From: an uncultured Clostridia bacterium | GTDB taxonomy: Bacteria; Bacillota; Clostridia; Oscillospirales; Acutalibacteraceae | Direction of reading: 5' to 3' | Assembly (NCBI GenBank): GCA_937876375.1 | Contig: CALEHY010000003.1 | Coordinates: 1 to 14,525 of the forward strand | DNA length: 14,525 nt | In this document: positions 7,929 through 14,486 of the stretch, piece by piece | Layout: each line of letters starts with the position of its first letter | How positions within the stretch are numbered: the stretch's first letter is position 1 | Notes under the pieces: model-generated | Told to the model about the DNA's origin: nothing | The model's input: only the letters and a program-made list of their open reading frames with translations | Databases searched by the model: none | Translations under genes and position numbers: made by a program

Positions 7929-7983
7929 ACTGTCCAAAAATGTTCCCTATACAGCTGTGCCCTATTCCAATTTAATTTCTATG

Positions 7984-7992
7984 TGATATGAT
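7984..7992 (+). promoter_or_regulatory. Extended -10 promoter of the HAD phosphatase gene
   Basis: TGATATGAT: TG (7984-7985) plus TATGAT (7987-7992, five of six consensus). No good -35 is present (ATTCCA-like at 7964). A perfect 8-base palindrome ACAGCTGT lies just upstream at 7951-7958 and could be an operator, though it may be chance. Confidence 0.45.
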
Positions 7993-8025
7993 ATAGTCAA
8001 AGAAAATCACAAGGAGAGTTTGGAT

Positions 8026-8568
8026 ATGAAAAACATTTTTATTGATATGGATGGCGTACTAGCAGAATATCGCAAGGACTGTACCGAGCACGACCTAATG
8101 AAAAAGGACTATTTCCTAACCCTACAGCCACAGTGGAATATGCTCAAGGCGATGGAAATGCTTATCGAAAGTGCTAGTAGTATGGGCTTTAATGTGCATG
8201 TACTAACAAAGGTTTATCCTAGCATATTCAAGCACTCTGTTAATGAGAAGCTACAGTGGAGAGATGAATATATGCCATACCTATACGACAGCCAGTTCAT
8301 TATGGTCAATGGTGAGGTAGAGGAAAAGTCTGATGCTATCAAGAATCAGCTTGGTATTGATATTAACGAGGATTGCATACTAATTGACGACTATAACCAC
8401 AATCTCCACGAGTGGTCACTAAATGGTGGAACAGCAATAAAATATATTAACCCTATCAACGACAAAACAAAGTCATTCGTCGGCAACAGAATTGCATACA
8501 CAATGGACGCATACTCCATCTACAAAATACTGATCAATATCCTAACGCCATACTCCAAGGTGGCATAA
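8026..8568 (+). CDS. 5'(3')-deoxyribonucleotidase-like HAD phosphatase
   Basis: A 180-residue soluble HAD-superfamily phosphatase of the 5'-nucleotidase deoxy (NT5C) type, expected to remove phosphate from deoxyribonucleotides and so trim dNTP pools. Motif I is I6-D7-M-D9-G-V, with D7 the nucleophile and D9 the general acid. Motif II is the threonine in VLTK (T61), motif III probably K101, and motif IV the acidic pair D121-D122 in LIDDYNHN. The C-terminal part (GGTAIKYIN) also fits the family. The ATG at 8026 is preferred over a TTG at 8020, since AAGGAG at 8011-8016 is 9 bases from the former and only 3 from the latter. It is a single-gene unit, with a promoter upstream and a bidirectional terminator downstream. 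Confidence 0.83.
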   Translation: MKNIFIDMDGVLAEYRKDCTEHDLMKKDYFLTLQPQWNMLKAMEMLIESASSMGFNVHVLTKVYPSIFKHSVNEKLQWRDEYMPYLYDSQFIMVNGEVEEKSDAIKNQLGIDINEDCILIDDYNHNLHEWSLNGGTAIKYINPINDKTKSFVGNRIAYTMDAYSIYKILINILTPYSKVA

Positions 8569-8569
8569 C

Positions 8570-8599
8570 AAAAGCCAAGGCACACGCCTTGGCTTTTTA
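8570..8599. terminator. Bidirectional terminator between HAD and NSS genes
   Basis: A perfect 12-bp stem AAAAGCCAAGGC (8570-8581) with its complement (8586-8597) and loop ACAC. Flanking A and T runs serve both convergent genes. Confidence 0.88.
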
Positions 8600-8611
8600 T
8601 TATAATAATAT

Positions 8612-10030
8612 TTATTTTGTAATCATCTTTTTAACCATATCAAAGATGCCTACTGACTGGCAGAATAGGATGAACAGCATTACTGGAGCGATGAATTTAA
8701 TCATAACGACATATAAGCCCTTACGGTTCATTTTTTCGCCATTCTTCTGAATTTCGTCAATCATTGACTTTGGCTTTAATATCCAACCAACAAGAACACA
8801 AGTGAATATAGCAACAAGTGGCATAAGAACATTGTTACTAATATAATCCATTATATCAAGGATTTGAGCAATAGCACCGTTAGGTAGCTTAATCTCAAAG
8901 TATAGTTTGTTGTAACCAAGACATACGATGATAGCACCAACAAGAGCTATAACGCCCTCTAGTATAGTTGCCTTAAGTCTGCTCATCTTGAACGCATCCA
9001 TAAAGCTTGATACAACAGCCTCCATAATAGAGATACAGCTTGTAACAGCAGCAAACAATACCATAGCGAAGAACAAGCAACCGATAACATTACCAATCTT
9101 GCCCATTTCTGCAAATACCTTTGGTAGTGACACGAACATTAAACCAGGACCAGATGCATCCATACCATCAGTACCCATAAATGTGAACACAGCTGGAATA
9201 ATCATAACACCAGCAAGGAATGCTACGCCAGTATCGAATATCTCAATCTGGTTAATTGACTTGCTAAGATTTGTATCATCAGATACATATGAGCCATAGG
9301 CTACCATAATACCCATAGCAACGCTAAGGCTGAAGAACAGCTGACCCATAGCATCAACAACGACATTAATAAACTTACCGAGTGTTAGTCCCTTAAAATT
9401 AGGCACAACAAGTATCTTAAATCCCTGCATACCAGTCCTTGTTACACCATCAGCATCAGTAAACTTGATAGTCAATGAGAATATCGCAATACCGATAACA
9501 AGCACCAAAAGTACTGGCATAATCACCTTTGACATATTTTCGATACCCTTGTTAACGCCCATAAAGATAATAGCAGCAACAGCAATAAAGAAAATCGCCA
9601 TCATAATCAAAGGCTCTTTTTCGCTAGTGATAAAACCAGTAAAATATGTGTCACTAGCAGCCTCAACGCCCTTGCCAGTAAGGAAGGTCAAAAAATATTT
9701 CACTACCCAGCCACCAATAGCTGTGTAATAAGGCATAATAATCGCTGGGACTAGACAGCCTAAAAAGCCTAAAAATCCCCAACCCTTTTTTAGTGTTGAA
9801 TACGCTGTTAGTGGTCCTTGCTTTGATTTTCTACCGATAGCAACGTCAGTAGTCAAAAGCGCAAAGCCAAAGGTTAACGCTAAAATCAAATAAACGACTA
9901 GGAACAGTCCTCCACCATCCTTGGCAGCAAGATATGGGAATCGCCAAATGTTACCAAGTCCTACAGCACTACCAGCAGCAGCTAGGACAAACCCAATAGA
10001 GCCACCGAATGAACTTCTTTTATTTTCCAT
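8612..10030 (-). CDS. Sodium-dependent amino-acid transporter (NSS/SNF family)
   Basis: A 472-residue LeuT-fold symporter that couples Na+ entry to uptake of an amino acid or related amine. The TM1 signature G20-S-A-V-G-L-G-N-I-W-R-F-P is intact, with the unwound GLGNIWRFP segment that binds Na+ and substrate. A TM6-like stretch FFSLSVAMG (232-240) and a TM8-like AAVTSCISIMEA (327-338) supply the other sites. About eleven or twelve hydrophobic segments are visible, as in bacterial members such as MhsT and Tyt1. The start is set at 10030 by AAGGAG; the frame stays open upstream without a second ribosome site. The gene is divergent from the azlCD exporter pair and has a clear promoter. Substrate is not predictable; bacterial members mostly take hydrophobic or aromatic amino acids. 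Confidence 0.93.
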   Translation of the reverse strand: MENKRSSFGGSIGFVLAAAGSAVGLGNIWRFPYLAAKDGGGLFLVVYLILALTFGFALLTTDVAIGRKSKQGPLTAYSTLKKGWGFLGFLGCLVPAIIMPYYTAIGGWVVKYFLTFLTGKGVEAASDTYFTGFITSEKEPLIMMAIFFIAVAAIIFMGVNKGIENMSKVIMPVLLVLVIGIAIFSLTIKFTDADGVTRTGMQGFKILVVPNFKGLTLGKFINVVVDAMGQLFFSLSVAMGIMVAYGSYVSDDTNLSKSINQIEIFDTGVAFLAGVMIIPAVFTFMGTDGMDASGPGLMFVSLPKVFAEMGKIGNVIGCLFFAMVLFAAVTSCISIMEAVVSSFMDAFKMSRLKATILEGVIALVGAIIVCLGYNKLYFEIKLPNGAIAQILDIMDYISNNVLMPLVAIFTCVLVGWILKPKSMIDEIQKNGEKMNRKGLYVVMIKFIAPVMLFILFCQSVGIFDMVKKMITK

Positions 10031-10061
10031 AAAAATCTCCTTACAGATTACTTTATACATA

Positions 10062-10090
10062 ATTTTAATATATATACAGTTTTTTTGCAA
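10062..10090 (-). promoter_or_regulatory. Promoter of the NSS transporter gene
   Basis: On the minus strand, TTGCAA (10085-10090), a 17-base spacer and TAAAAT (10062-10067). The leader is about 25 bases. Confidence 0.6.
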
Positions 10091-10140
10091 GTGATATGAC
10101 AAAAAATATACATTGCTGTGCTGATATACAAATTCTACAC

Positions 10141-10169
10141 TTGAATAAAAGCACTCTTTATGTTACTCT
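10141..10169 (+). promoter_or_regulatory. Weak candidate promoter for azlCD
   Basis: TTGAAT (10141-10146), a 17-base spacer and TACTCT (10164-10169) preceded by TG. The -10 is a poor match (three of six), so this is only a candidate; nothing better is visible between 10091 and 10184. Confidence 0.3.
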
Positions 10170-10197
10170 ATTAACACTAACATTTGAGGTAATTGGT

Positions 10198-10941
10198 ATG
10201 AGGGACAATACTCCAAAAGTTAATAAATCAAAATCATTAGTCGCTCTAAAATCAGCATTTCCACACACGCTACCAGTGTTCGCTGGATATCTAGTGCTGG
10301 GCTTTGGATTTGGTCTGCTACTACAGAGCAAGGGCTATAATTTCCTATGGGCAATACTGATGAGCATTACCATCTATGGCGGTAGTATGCAATATGTCGG
10401 TGTTGATATTTTGTCGAGTGGTGCTGGAATACTCACGACAGCGATTATGAGCCTTATGATACAGGCTAGGCACACATTCTATGGTCTGTCACTACTAGCA
10501 AAGTACAAGGATATCGGCAAGGTAAAGCCTTATCTTATTTTCGGCATTACGGACGAGACATACAGCCTTGTTACCTCCACTAACCCACCAGAGAATGTGC
10601 ACAAGGGTCTGTTCTATTTTTGGATGACATTGCTTGACCAGTGCTACTGGATTATAGGTGGAGCACTTGGTGCATTGTTCGGACAGATGGTACATATCAA
10701 CACAAAGGGTGTTGATTTCTCAATGACCTCACTTTTTGTTGTTATCCTAACGGATAATTTGATGAAGAATAAGGGTAAGGGCAGAATACCATCATTCGTT
10801 GGTCTAGGTGTGTCATTCATATGCCTGATGATTTTTGGCGCTGAGAATTTTCTCATTCCTGCAATGGTAATTATTGCGATAGCACTAATGCTACTTCGTC
10901 CAGTGCTCAGCAAGGACAAGGAGGTGCCTAGCGATGATTAA
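10198..10941 (+). CDS. azlC: AzlC-type branched-chain amino-acid exporter subunit
   Basis: A 247-residue membrane protein of the AzlC/YgaZ family, the large subunit of a two-part exporter for branched-chain amino acids. The recognisable features are the N-terminal segment AFPHTLPVFAGYLVLG (20-35), the helix with IYGGSMQY (59-66), and QARHTFYGLSLL (89-100) followed by DETYSL (119-124). Seven or so hydrophobic stretches are visible, and the length is normal. The start was chosen at 10198 because GAGGT lies 8 bases upstream; the in-frame extension to 10096 has no ribosome site and unlikely residues. It overlaps azlD by 8 bases, so the two are translationally coupled. A role in exporting leucine, valine or their analogues comes from the family, not from anything specific here. 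Confidence 0.9.
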   Translation: MRDNTPKVNKSKSLVALKSAFPHTLPVFAGYLVLGFGFGLLLQSKGYNFLWAILMSITIYGGSMQYVGVDILSSGAGILTTAIMSLMIQARHTFYGLSLLAKYKDIGKVKPYLIFGITDETYSLVTSTNPPENVHKGLFYFWMTLLDQCYWIIGGALGALFGQMVHINTKGVDFSMTSLFVVILTDNLMKNKGKGRIPSFVGLGVSFICLMIFGAENFLIPAMVIIAIALMLLRPVLSKDKEVPSDD

Positions 10942-11263
10942 TGTAACGCACAGCCTTGTACTAATTGCTGTTATGGCTCTGGTGACATTTGCACTACGAT
11001 TTTTGCCATTCGTGATATTTGCAAAGGGCGAAATACCAAAGGCACTTATATATCTTGGTGACGTGCTACCAGGTGCTATCATCGGTATGCTAGTTATCTA
11101 CTGTTTTAAATCAACAACAGTGTTGTCATACCCATATGCTCTACCAGAGATAATTGCCAGCGCTGTGGTAATCGGTCTGTATCTATGGCGAAAGAACACA
11201 TTGCTATCCATCGGTGTCGGCACAGTATTATATATGGTGTTAGTACAATTAGTATTTGTATAA
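10934..11263 (+). CDS. azlD: AzlD-type branched-chain amino-acid exporter subunit
   Basis: A 109-residue membrane protein with about four hydrophobic helices, matching the small AzlD/YgaH partner of AzlC in length and position. The family segment LRFLPFVIF (21-29) is present, as is the central YLGDVLPGAIIGMLV (40-54). Its ATG lies inside the end of azlC, with a very good ribosome site (AAGGAGGTG, 10917-10925) still within the azlC coding sequence. AzlC and AzlD together form the working exporter. The stop codon is part of the downstream terminator stem. Confidence 0.9.
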   Translation: MINVTHSLVLIAVMALVTFALRFLPFVIFAKGEIPKALIYLGDVLPGAIIGMLVIYCFKSTTVLSYPYALPEIIASAVVIGLYLWRKNTLLSIGVGTVLYMVLVQLVFV

Positions 11264-11293
11264 AAAAGGAAGGTAGATTTACCTTCCTTTTTT
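11262..11293. terminator. Bidirectional terminator built from both stop codons
   Basis: A perfect 14-bp stem, AAAAAAGGAAGGTA (11262-11275) with its complement (11280-11293), and loop GATT. The azlD stop (11261-11263) and the phosphopantetheinyl transferase stop (11279-11281) both lie in it, as do the last transferase codons. Confidence 0.9.
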
Positions 11294-11839
11294 ACATTCT
11301 ACGATATAATATTCTCCACCATCATAGGTGTCATAAACAAAACTGTCGTCCTTGTTTAATGAATCATATTTTTTCATATCAGCAATACCGACGCCAGTAC
11401 ATTTCACTGTTGCTTCCTTCATTGTCCAAATGCGAACGAAATCGTATTTGTCCATTATTACCATCAGCTCATCATCAGTACAAACACGCTTTGCTATTTT
11501 TTCATAGTCATCAACAGCATACTGAATATCAACACCAATATCACTATCAGCTACAGCAACGGCTACCGAGTCACCACTGTGACTAATGCTAAAATAGAGT
11601 GGGCAATCCACCAAATAAGGCTTGCCATTCTCCCCTATTTCATACTTATAATCATATATATTAATGCCATTCTTCGTCATCAGCTCGTCAAGAACAGACC
11701 AAGCGATAATGCAATTCGCTCTGTCGATATCGTGTTTTAAGGCATCAGCCTTTTTTTGACGAATGAATGGCATTTTTTTGTATATTTCGGATAGCTCATC
11801 GTTTGATTTTGTGCTAGTACGATGCACAACATTATACAT
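11279..11839 (-). CDS. Sfp-type 4'-phosphopantetheinyl transferase
   Basis: A 186-residue enzyme that moves 4'-phosphopantetheine from CoA to a serine of a carrier protein, activating fatty-acid, polyketide or peptide synthases. Visible motifs are NGKPYL (71-76), FSISHSGD (83-90), G102-V-D104-I-Q106 and W138-T-M-K141-E142-A. D104 and E142 match Mg2+ ligands of Sfp; where Sfp has a second acid two residues after its Asp (E109), this protein has Q106. It is shorter than Sfp (about 224) but within the range of such proteins. The start at 11839 is chosen because GGGTGAT lies just upstream, while the ATG at 11857 falls inside the predicted -10 box. No NRPS, PKS or carrier protein gene is in the window. 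The gene is divergent from the DUF1846 gene. Confidence 0.85.
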   Translation of the reverse strand: MYNVVHRTSTKSNDELSEIYKKMPFIRQKKADALKHDIDRANCIIAWSVLDELMTKNGINIYDYKYEIGENGKPYLVDCPLYFSISHSGDSVAVAVADSDIGVDIQYAVDDYEKIAKRVCTDDELMVIMDKYDFVRIWTMKEATVKCTGVGIADMKKYDSLNKDDSFVYDTYDGGEYYIVECKKGR

Positions 11840-11855
11840 ACAATCACCCAATGAC

Positions 11856-11884
11856 ATTATAGGATATAAAAGATATATAATCAA
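11856..11884 (-). promoter_or_regulatory. Promoter of the phosphopantetheinyl transferase gene
   Basis: On the minus strand, TTGATT (11879-11884), a 17-base spacer and perfect TATAAT (11856-11861). A perfect TTGACA at 11895-11900 with TATATC 17 bases on is an alternative. The leader would be only about 10 bases. Confidence 0.55.
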
Positions 11885-11906
11885 GCAAAGTTTTTGTCAA
11901 TAATTA

Positions 11907-11935
11907 TTGAAATTAAGATAAATAAGTGATAAAAT
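11907..11935 (+). promoter_or_regulatory. Promoter of the DUF1846 gene
   Basis: TTGAAA (11907-11912), a 17-base spacer and TAAAAT (11930-11935), with TG making an extended -10. The leader is about 30 bases. Confidence 0.7.
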
Positions 11936-11971
11936 TAAAAGGTAATTTTGAAATTGCCACAGGAGGACAAT

Positions 11972-13435
11972 ATGTTTAAGATAGGATTTGACAACGACAA
12001 ATACGTATCAATGCAATCTAGCAGAATTCGTGAGAGAATTAATGAGTTTGGCGGAAAGCTCTATCTCGAATTTGGTGGAAAGCTATTCGACGACTACCAT
12101 GCTAGCAGAGTTTTGCCAGGATTTCACCCAGACAGCAAACTACAGATGCTCCTTCAGCTAAAGGATGAGGCAGAGGTTGTTATCGTTATCAGTGCAGAAG
12201 ATATCGAAAAGGCAAAGCTTCGTGGCGACCTTGGTATCACATATGATGACGACGTTATCCGTCTAATCAACGAGTTCACTGGCGTTGGATTGATGGTAGG
12301 TAGCGTATGCCTAACAAAATATTCACCTAGCCCAAAGGTTATTGCTTTTGAGGAGAGAATGAAGAAGCTTGGATATCCAGTATATCATCATTTCCTAATC
12401 GATGGTTATCCATCAAACATTGCAAAGATTGTATCCGATGACGGATATGGCAAGAACGATTATATCGAGACCAGTCGCAAGCTAGTAGTTATTACAGCTC
12501 CTGGTCCAGGTAGTGGTAAGATGGCAACTTGCCTATCACAGCTCTACCACGAGAACAAGAGAGGTGTTAAGGCTGGATACGCAAAGTTCGAGACATTCCC
12601 TATTTGGAATATCGCTCTGTCACATCCAGTTAATATCGCTTACGAGGCCGCTACAGCTGACCTAAATGATGTAAATATGATCGACCCTTGGCACCTAGAT
12701 GCTTATGGCGTTACAACTGTTAACTACAACCGTGACGTTGAGATATTCCCAGTGCTAAAGGCAACATTCGACAAGATTTATGGTGAATGTCCATACAAGT
12801 CACCTACTGATATGGGTGTCAACATGGCTGGTAATTGTATCAGCGACGATGACGCTTGCTGTGAGGCATCAAAGCAAGAAATCATCCGTAGATATTTCGC
12901 AGCAATTTGTGCCAACGCAAAGGGTGCAAATAACGATAACGAAATATACAAGCTAGAGCTACTAATGAACCAGACTGGCATCGGTGTTGATTACAGAAAA
13001 TGTGTTAACGCTGCACGAGTTCGTGAGGACGTTACTGGTCAGCCAGCTGCTGCTATCGAGCTAAATGATGGCACAATCGTTACCGGCAAGACCACAAATC
13101 TTATGGGCTGTGCATCAGCTGTGCTACTAAATGCTATCAAGCATATCGCTGGCATCGATGATGAGACACTACTCATTCTACCAGAGGTTATCACCCCTAT
13201 CCAAGACCTTAAGACAGAGCACCTAAAGAGCAAGAACCCAAGACTACATACTGACGAAATTCTTGTTGCACTTGCTATCTCTGCTGCATCAGACGAAAAT
13301 GCTAAAAAAGCAATGTCTGCTATATCATCACTAAAGAATGCAGAAATTCATACAACTGTAATGCTATCTGACGTCGATACAAGAGTGTTCAAAAAGCTAG
13401 GTCTACACCTAACATGTGATAACAAAAGACAGTAA
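11972..13435 (+). CDS. DUF1846 / UPF0371 family protein
   Basis: A 487-residue cytosolic protein that matches the DUF1846 (UPF0371) family over its whole length, a family common in Firmicutes and some Actinobacteria with no agreed function. Family landmarks are FGGKLFDDYHASRVLPGF (34-51), the TAPGPGSGKMATC segment (175-187), which resembles a nucleotide-binding P-loop (GPGSGK, 178-183), and MGVNMAGNCISDD (281-293). The start is at 11972, with AGGAGG 6 bases upstream; a TTG at 11948 in frame has no such site. Leucine codons are mostly CTA, with no TTA that I can find, typical of a well-adapted resident gene. It is a single-gene unit with its own promoter and terminator. A role in nucleotide-dependent metabolism is only suggested by the P-loop-like motif. 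Confidence 0.9.
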   Translation: MFKIGFDNDKYVSMQSSRIRERINEFGGKLYLEFGGKLFDDYHASRVLPGFHPDSKLQMLLQLKDEAEVVIVISAEDIEKAKLRGDLGITYDDDVIRLINEFTGVGLMVGSVCLTKYSPSPKVIAFEERMKKLGYPVYHHFLIDGYPSNIAKIVSDDGYGKNDYIETSRKLVVITAPGPGSGKMATCLSQLYHENKRGVKAGYAKFETFPIWNIALSHPVNIAYEAATADLNDVNMIDPWHLDAYGVTTVNYNRDVEIFPVLKATFDKIYGECPYKSPTDMGVNMAGNCISDDDACCEASKQEIIRRYFAAICANAKGANNDNEIYKLELLMNQTGIGVDYRKCVNAARVREDVTGQPAAAIELNDGTIVTGKTTNLMGCASAVLLNAIKHIAGIDDETLLILPEVITPIQDLKTEHLKSKNPRLHTDEILVALAISAASDENAKKAMSAISSLKNAEIHTTVMLSDVDTRVFKKLGLHLTCDNKRQ

Positions 13436-13466
13436 AAAAGATATAACAAAGGTTCAACCAATTAAC

Positions 13467-13502
13467 AAATAACGGAGCAGCAAAACTGCTCCGTTATTTT
13501 TG
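13467..13502 (+). terminator. Intrinsic terminator of the DUF1846 gene
   Basis: A perfect 14-bp stem, AAATAACGGAGCAG (13467-13480) with its complement (13486-13499), a 5-base loop, then a T run. The 108 bases that follow (13503-13610) are AT-rich and I see nothing in them. Confidence 0.9.
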
Positions 13503-13610
13503 TGCAAATATTTCTATTTCATATTATTAAATACTACCATAATATGTTTATTTTATCTCGGTATATCACTAAAATGTCGTGCAAACCTTATTGAATTTGA
13601 AACTTTAAAA

Positions 13611-13699
13611 TAGTAGGGTGTGCCGTCCTCGGCACACCGTTAAATTTACGTTGTCGTAAAAAGAAAAAAACGGAACGCCGAGGACGGCGTTCCCTACTA
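13611..13699. mobile_element. 89-bp MITE-like element with palindromic terminal inverted repeats
   Basis: The ends are 29-bp inverted repeats (13611-13639 and 13671-13699) beginning TAGTAGGG. They agree at 23 of 29 positions. Each repeat is itself a 9-bp hairpin (13617-13625 with 13630-13638; 13672-13680 with 13685-13693). A third, 6-bp hairpin (13645-13650 with 13655-13660) sits in the middle. There is no coding capacity. It lies 6 bases past the stop of the SHOCT gene and could serve as its terminator. No clear target-site duplication beyond a possible TA. Confidence 0.7.
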
Positions 13700-13705
13700 A
13701 GTCGT

Positions 13706-14242
13706 TTACAAACCAAGTAATTCTTTTTTCTTTGCATCAAATTCTTCTTGTGTAATTGCACCAGAATCAAGTAAATCTTTATATTTCTTTAATTCATCAG
13801 CATCTGTTGAATTTGAATTAACGATTTTAACTTCTTGCACATTATCAACAATTTTATTTGACCTTTTTATGAATGCTACTATAATCATAGCAAACATAGC
13901 ACCTTGTAAAATAAAGAATGTATTTGCAGTATCCATTAGAGCAAGGATAACAAAATCACTAAATGCAAATAAAATTATAGGCAATATAGCATGCATTACT
14001 CCATCTTTTTTACTAGAAAGAATACCTAATACACAAATCAATAGATTGATTCCCCATAGTACGAAAAATGGTATTGCATATATGGTTTCCTTACTTAATA
14101 CACTTAAAAATGAAACTGTTCCAGATGCAACACCTTCGTGTGCTATCATTTCTGCTCCTGCATCGCCTTTCATAACAAAAATCAATACCAAAGAAATCAC
14201 AACTAATACTAATTCAACTACATTTGCGCTTCTTTTTTTCAT
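13706..14242 (-). CDS. Membrane protein with C-terminal SHOCT domain
   Basis: A 178-residue protein. Hydrophobic segments lie at about 8-24, 53-75, 82-103 and 107-125, so it is an integral membrane protein with about four helices. After a polar linker (126-147) comes a SHOCT motif, residues 149-178, with the typical LKKYKDLLDSGAITQEEF. SHOCT domains are short C-terminal helices thought to mediate oligomerisation or interaction; the function of the whole is unknown. The start at 14242 is fixed by GGAGG 8 bases upstream. Codon use differs from neighbours: about ten of its leucines are TTA, a codon I do not find in the DUF1846 gene, which points to a recent or foreign origin. Its only visible promoter lies upstream of a terminator and structured leader. 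Confidence 0.8.
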   Translation of the reverse strand: MKKRSANVVELVLVVISLVLIFVMKGDAGAEMIAHEGVASGTVSFLSVLSKETIYAIPFFVLWGINLLICVLGILSSKKDGVMHAILPIILFAFSDFVILALMDTANTFFILQGAMFAMIIVAFIKRSNKIVDNVQEVKIVNSNSTDADELKKYKDLLDSGAITQEEFDAKKKELLGL

Positions 14243-14262
14243 TACAAAAACCTCCTTTCTTT

Positions 14263-14299
14263 AAAAATAAAAAAATGCGTACAGCCAAAGCTATACGCA
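14263..14299 (-). terminator. Terminator in the leader of the SHOCT gene
   Basis: In the minus-strand RNA, 14299-14290 pairs with 14285-14276 over 10 positions, one of them a U-G wobble, with a UUUG loop, then seven U, A and five U. The wobble would be a mismatch in a plus-strand RNA, so it belongs to the minus strand. It ends 12 bases before the SHOCT ribosome site begins. Confidence 0.85.
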
Positions 14300-14444
14300 A
14301 TAAAACACATGACTCCAACTGTCGCCAAACAATTCCACATATTACTGCTAACAGTGATACGCAAACAAGAGCATGCATTTTTATCAAAAGAGATAAAAAT
14401 AGCGTACCCACTTATTAGCATATTAAATTGTGGAATTATTTGGC
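14263..14444 (-). ncRNA. Candidate structured leader RNA (riboswitch/attenuator-like) or small RNA
   Basis: The transcript predicted from the promoter at 14451-14479 starts near 14444, the foot of a long imperfect hairpin. The base stem is 14444-14429 with 14339-14324, 16 pairs including one G-U. Above it are UGCUAA/UUAGCA (14420-14415 with 14351-14346) and a stem of nine or more pairs (14411-14402 with 14362-14354, including one G-U). An apical hairpin of 9 bp lies at 14400-14392 with 14385-14377. A 14-base stretch, 14376-14363, stays unpaired. The terminator at 14299-14263 then follows. G-U pairs that would be mismatches on the other strand support minus-strand transcription. It resembles no class I know; a 6S-like RNA is not excluded. 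Confidence 0.6.
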
Positions 14445-14450
14445 TCTTTC

Positions 14451-14479
14451 ATTGTAGCATAGAGTGTATAAAATTGCAA
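14451..14479 (-). promoter_or_regulatory. Promoter of the structured leader and SHOCT gene
   Basis: On the minus strand, TTGCAA (14474-14479), a 17-base spacer and TACAAT (14451-14456, five of six consensus). The start 7 bases on, near 14444, coincides with the first base of the hairpin. Confidence 0.65.
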
Positions 14480-14486
14480 GAAAAAA

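Noticed and set aside
7951..7958. Palindrome ACAGCTGT as a definite operator of the HAD gene.
   Set aside because: An 8-base palindrome is expected by chance at this scale and no second copy is visible.
11185..11586. A plus-strand frame (133 codons) across the end of azlD and the transferase.
   Set aside because: It is His/Gln-rich antisense to the transferase and reads through the bidirectional terminator.
14242..14421. A 59-codon open frame on the minus strand inside the leader RNA, ending TAATG on the SHOCT start codon.
   Set aside because: It has no ribosome site, runs through the hairpin and the terminator, and has a cysteine-rich composition without any family look. A second frame (14214-14411) is also open there, so openness is uninformative. 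A leader peptide is not fully excluded.
14263..14444. T-box, SAM, lysine or 6S RNA identity for the leader.
   Set aside because: I do not see the T-box sequence near the terminator, nor the conserved cores I know for the riboswitches. 6S would fit by length, but the ends do not close as one rod. Only a covariance search can settle this.
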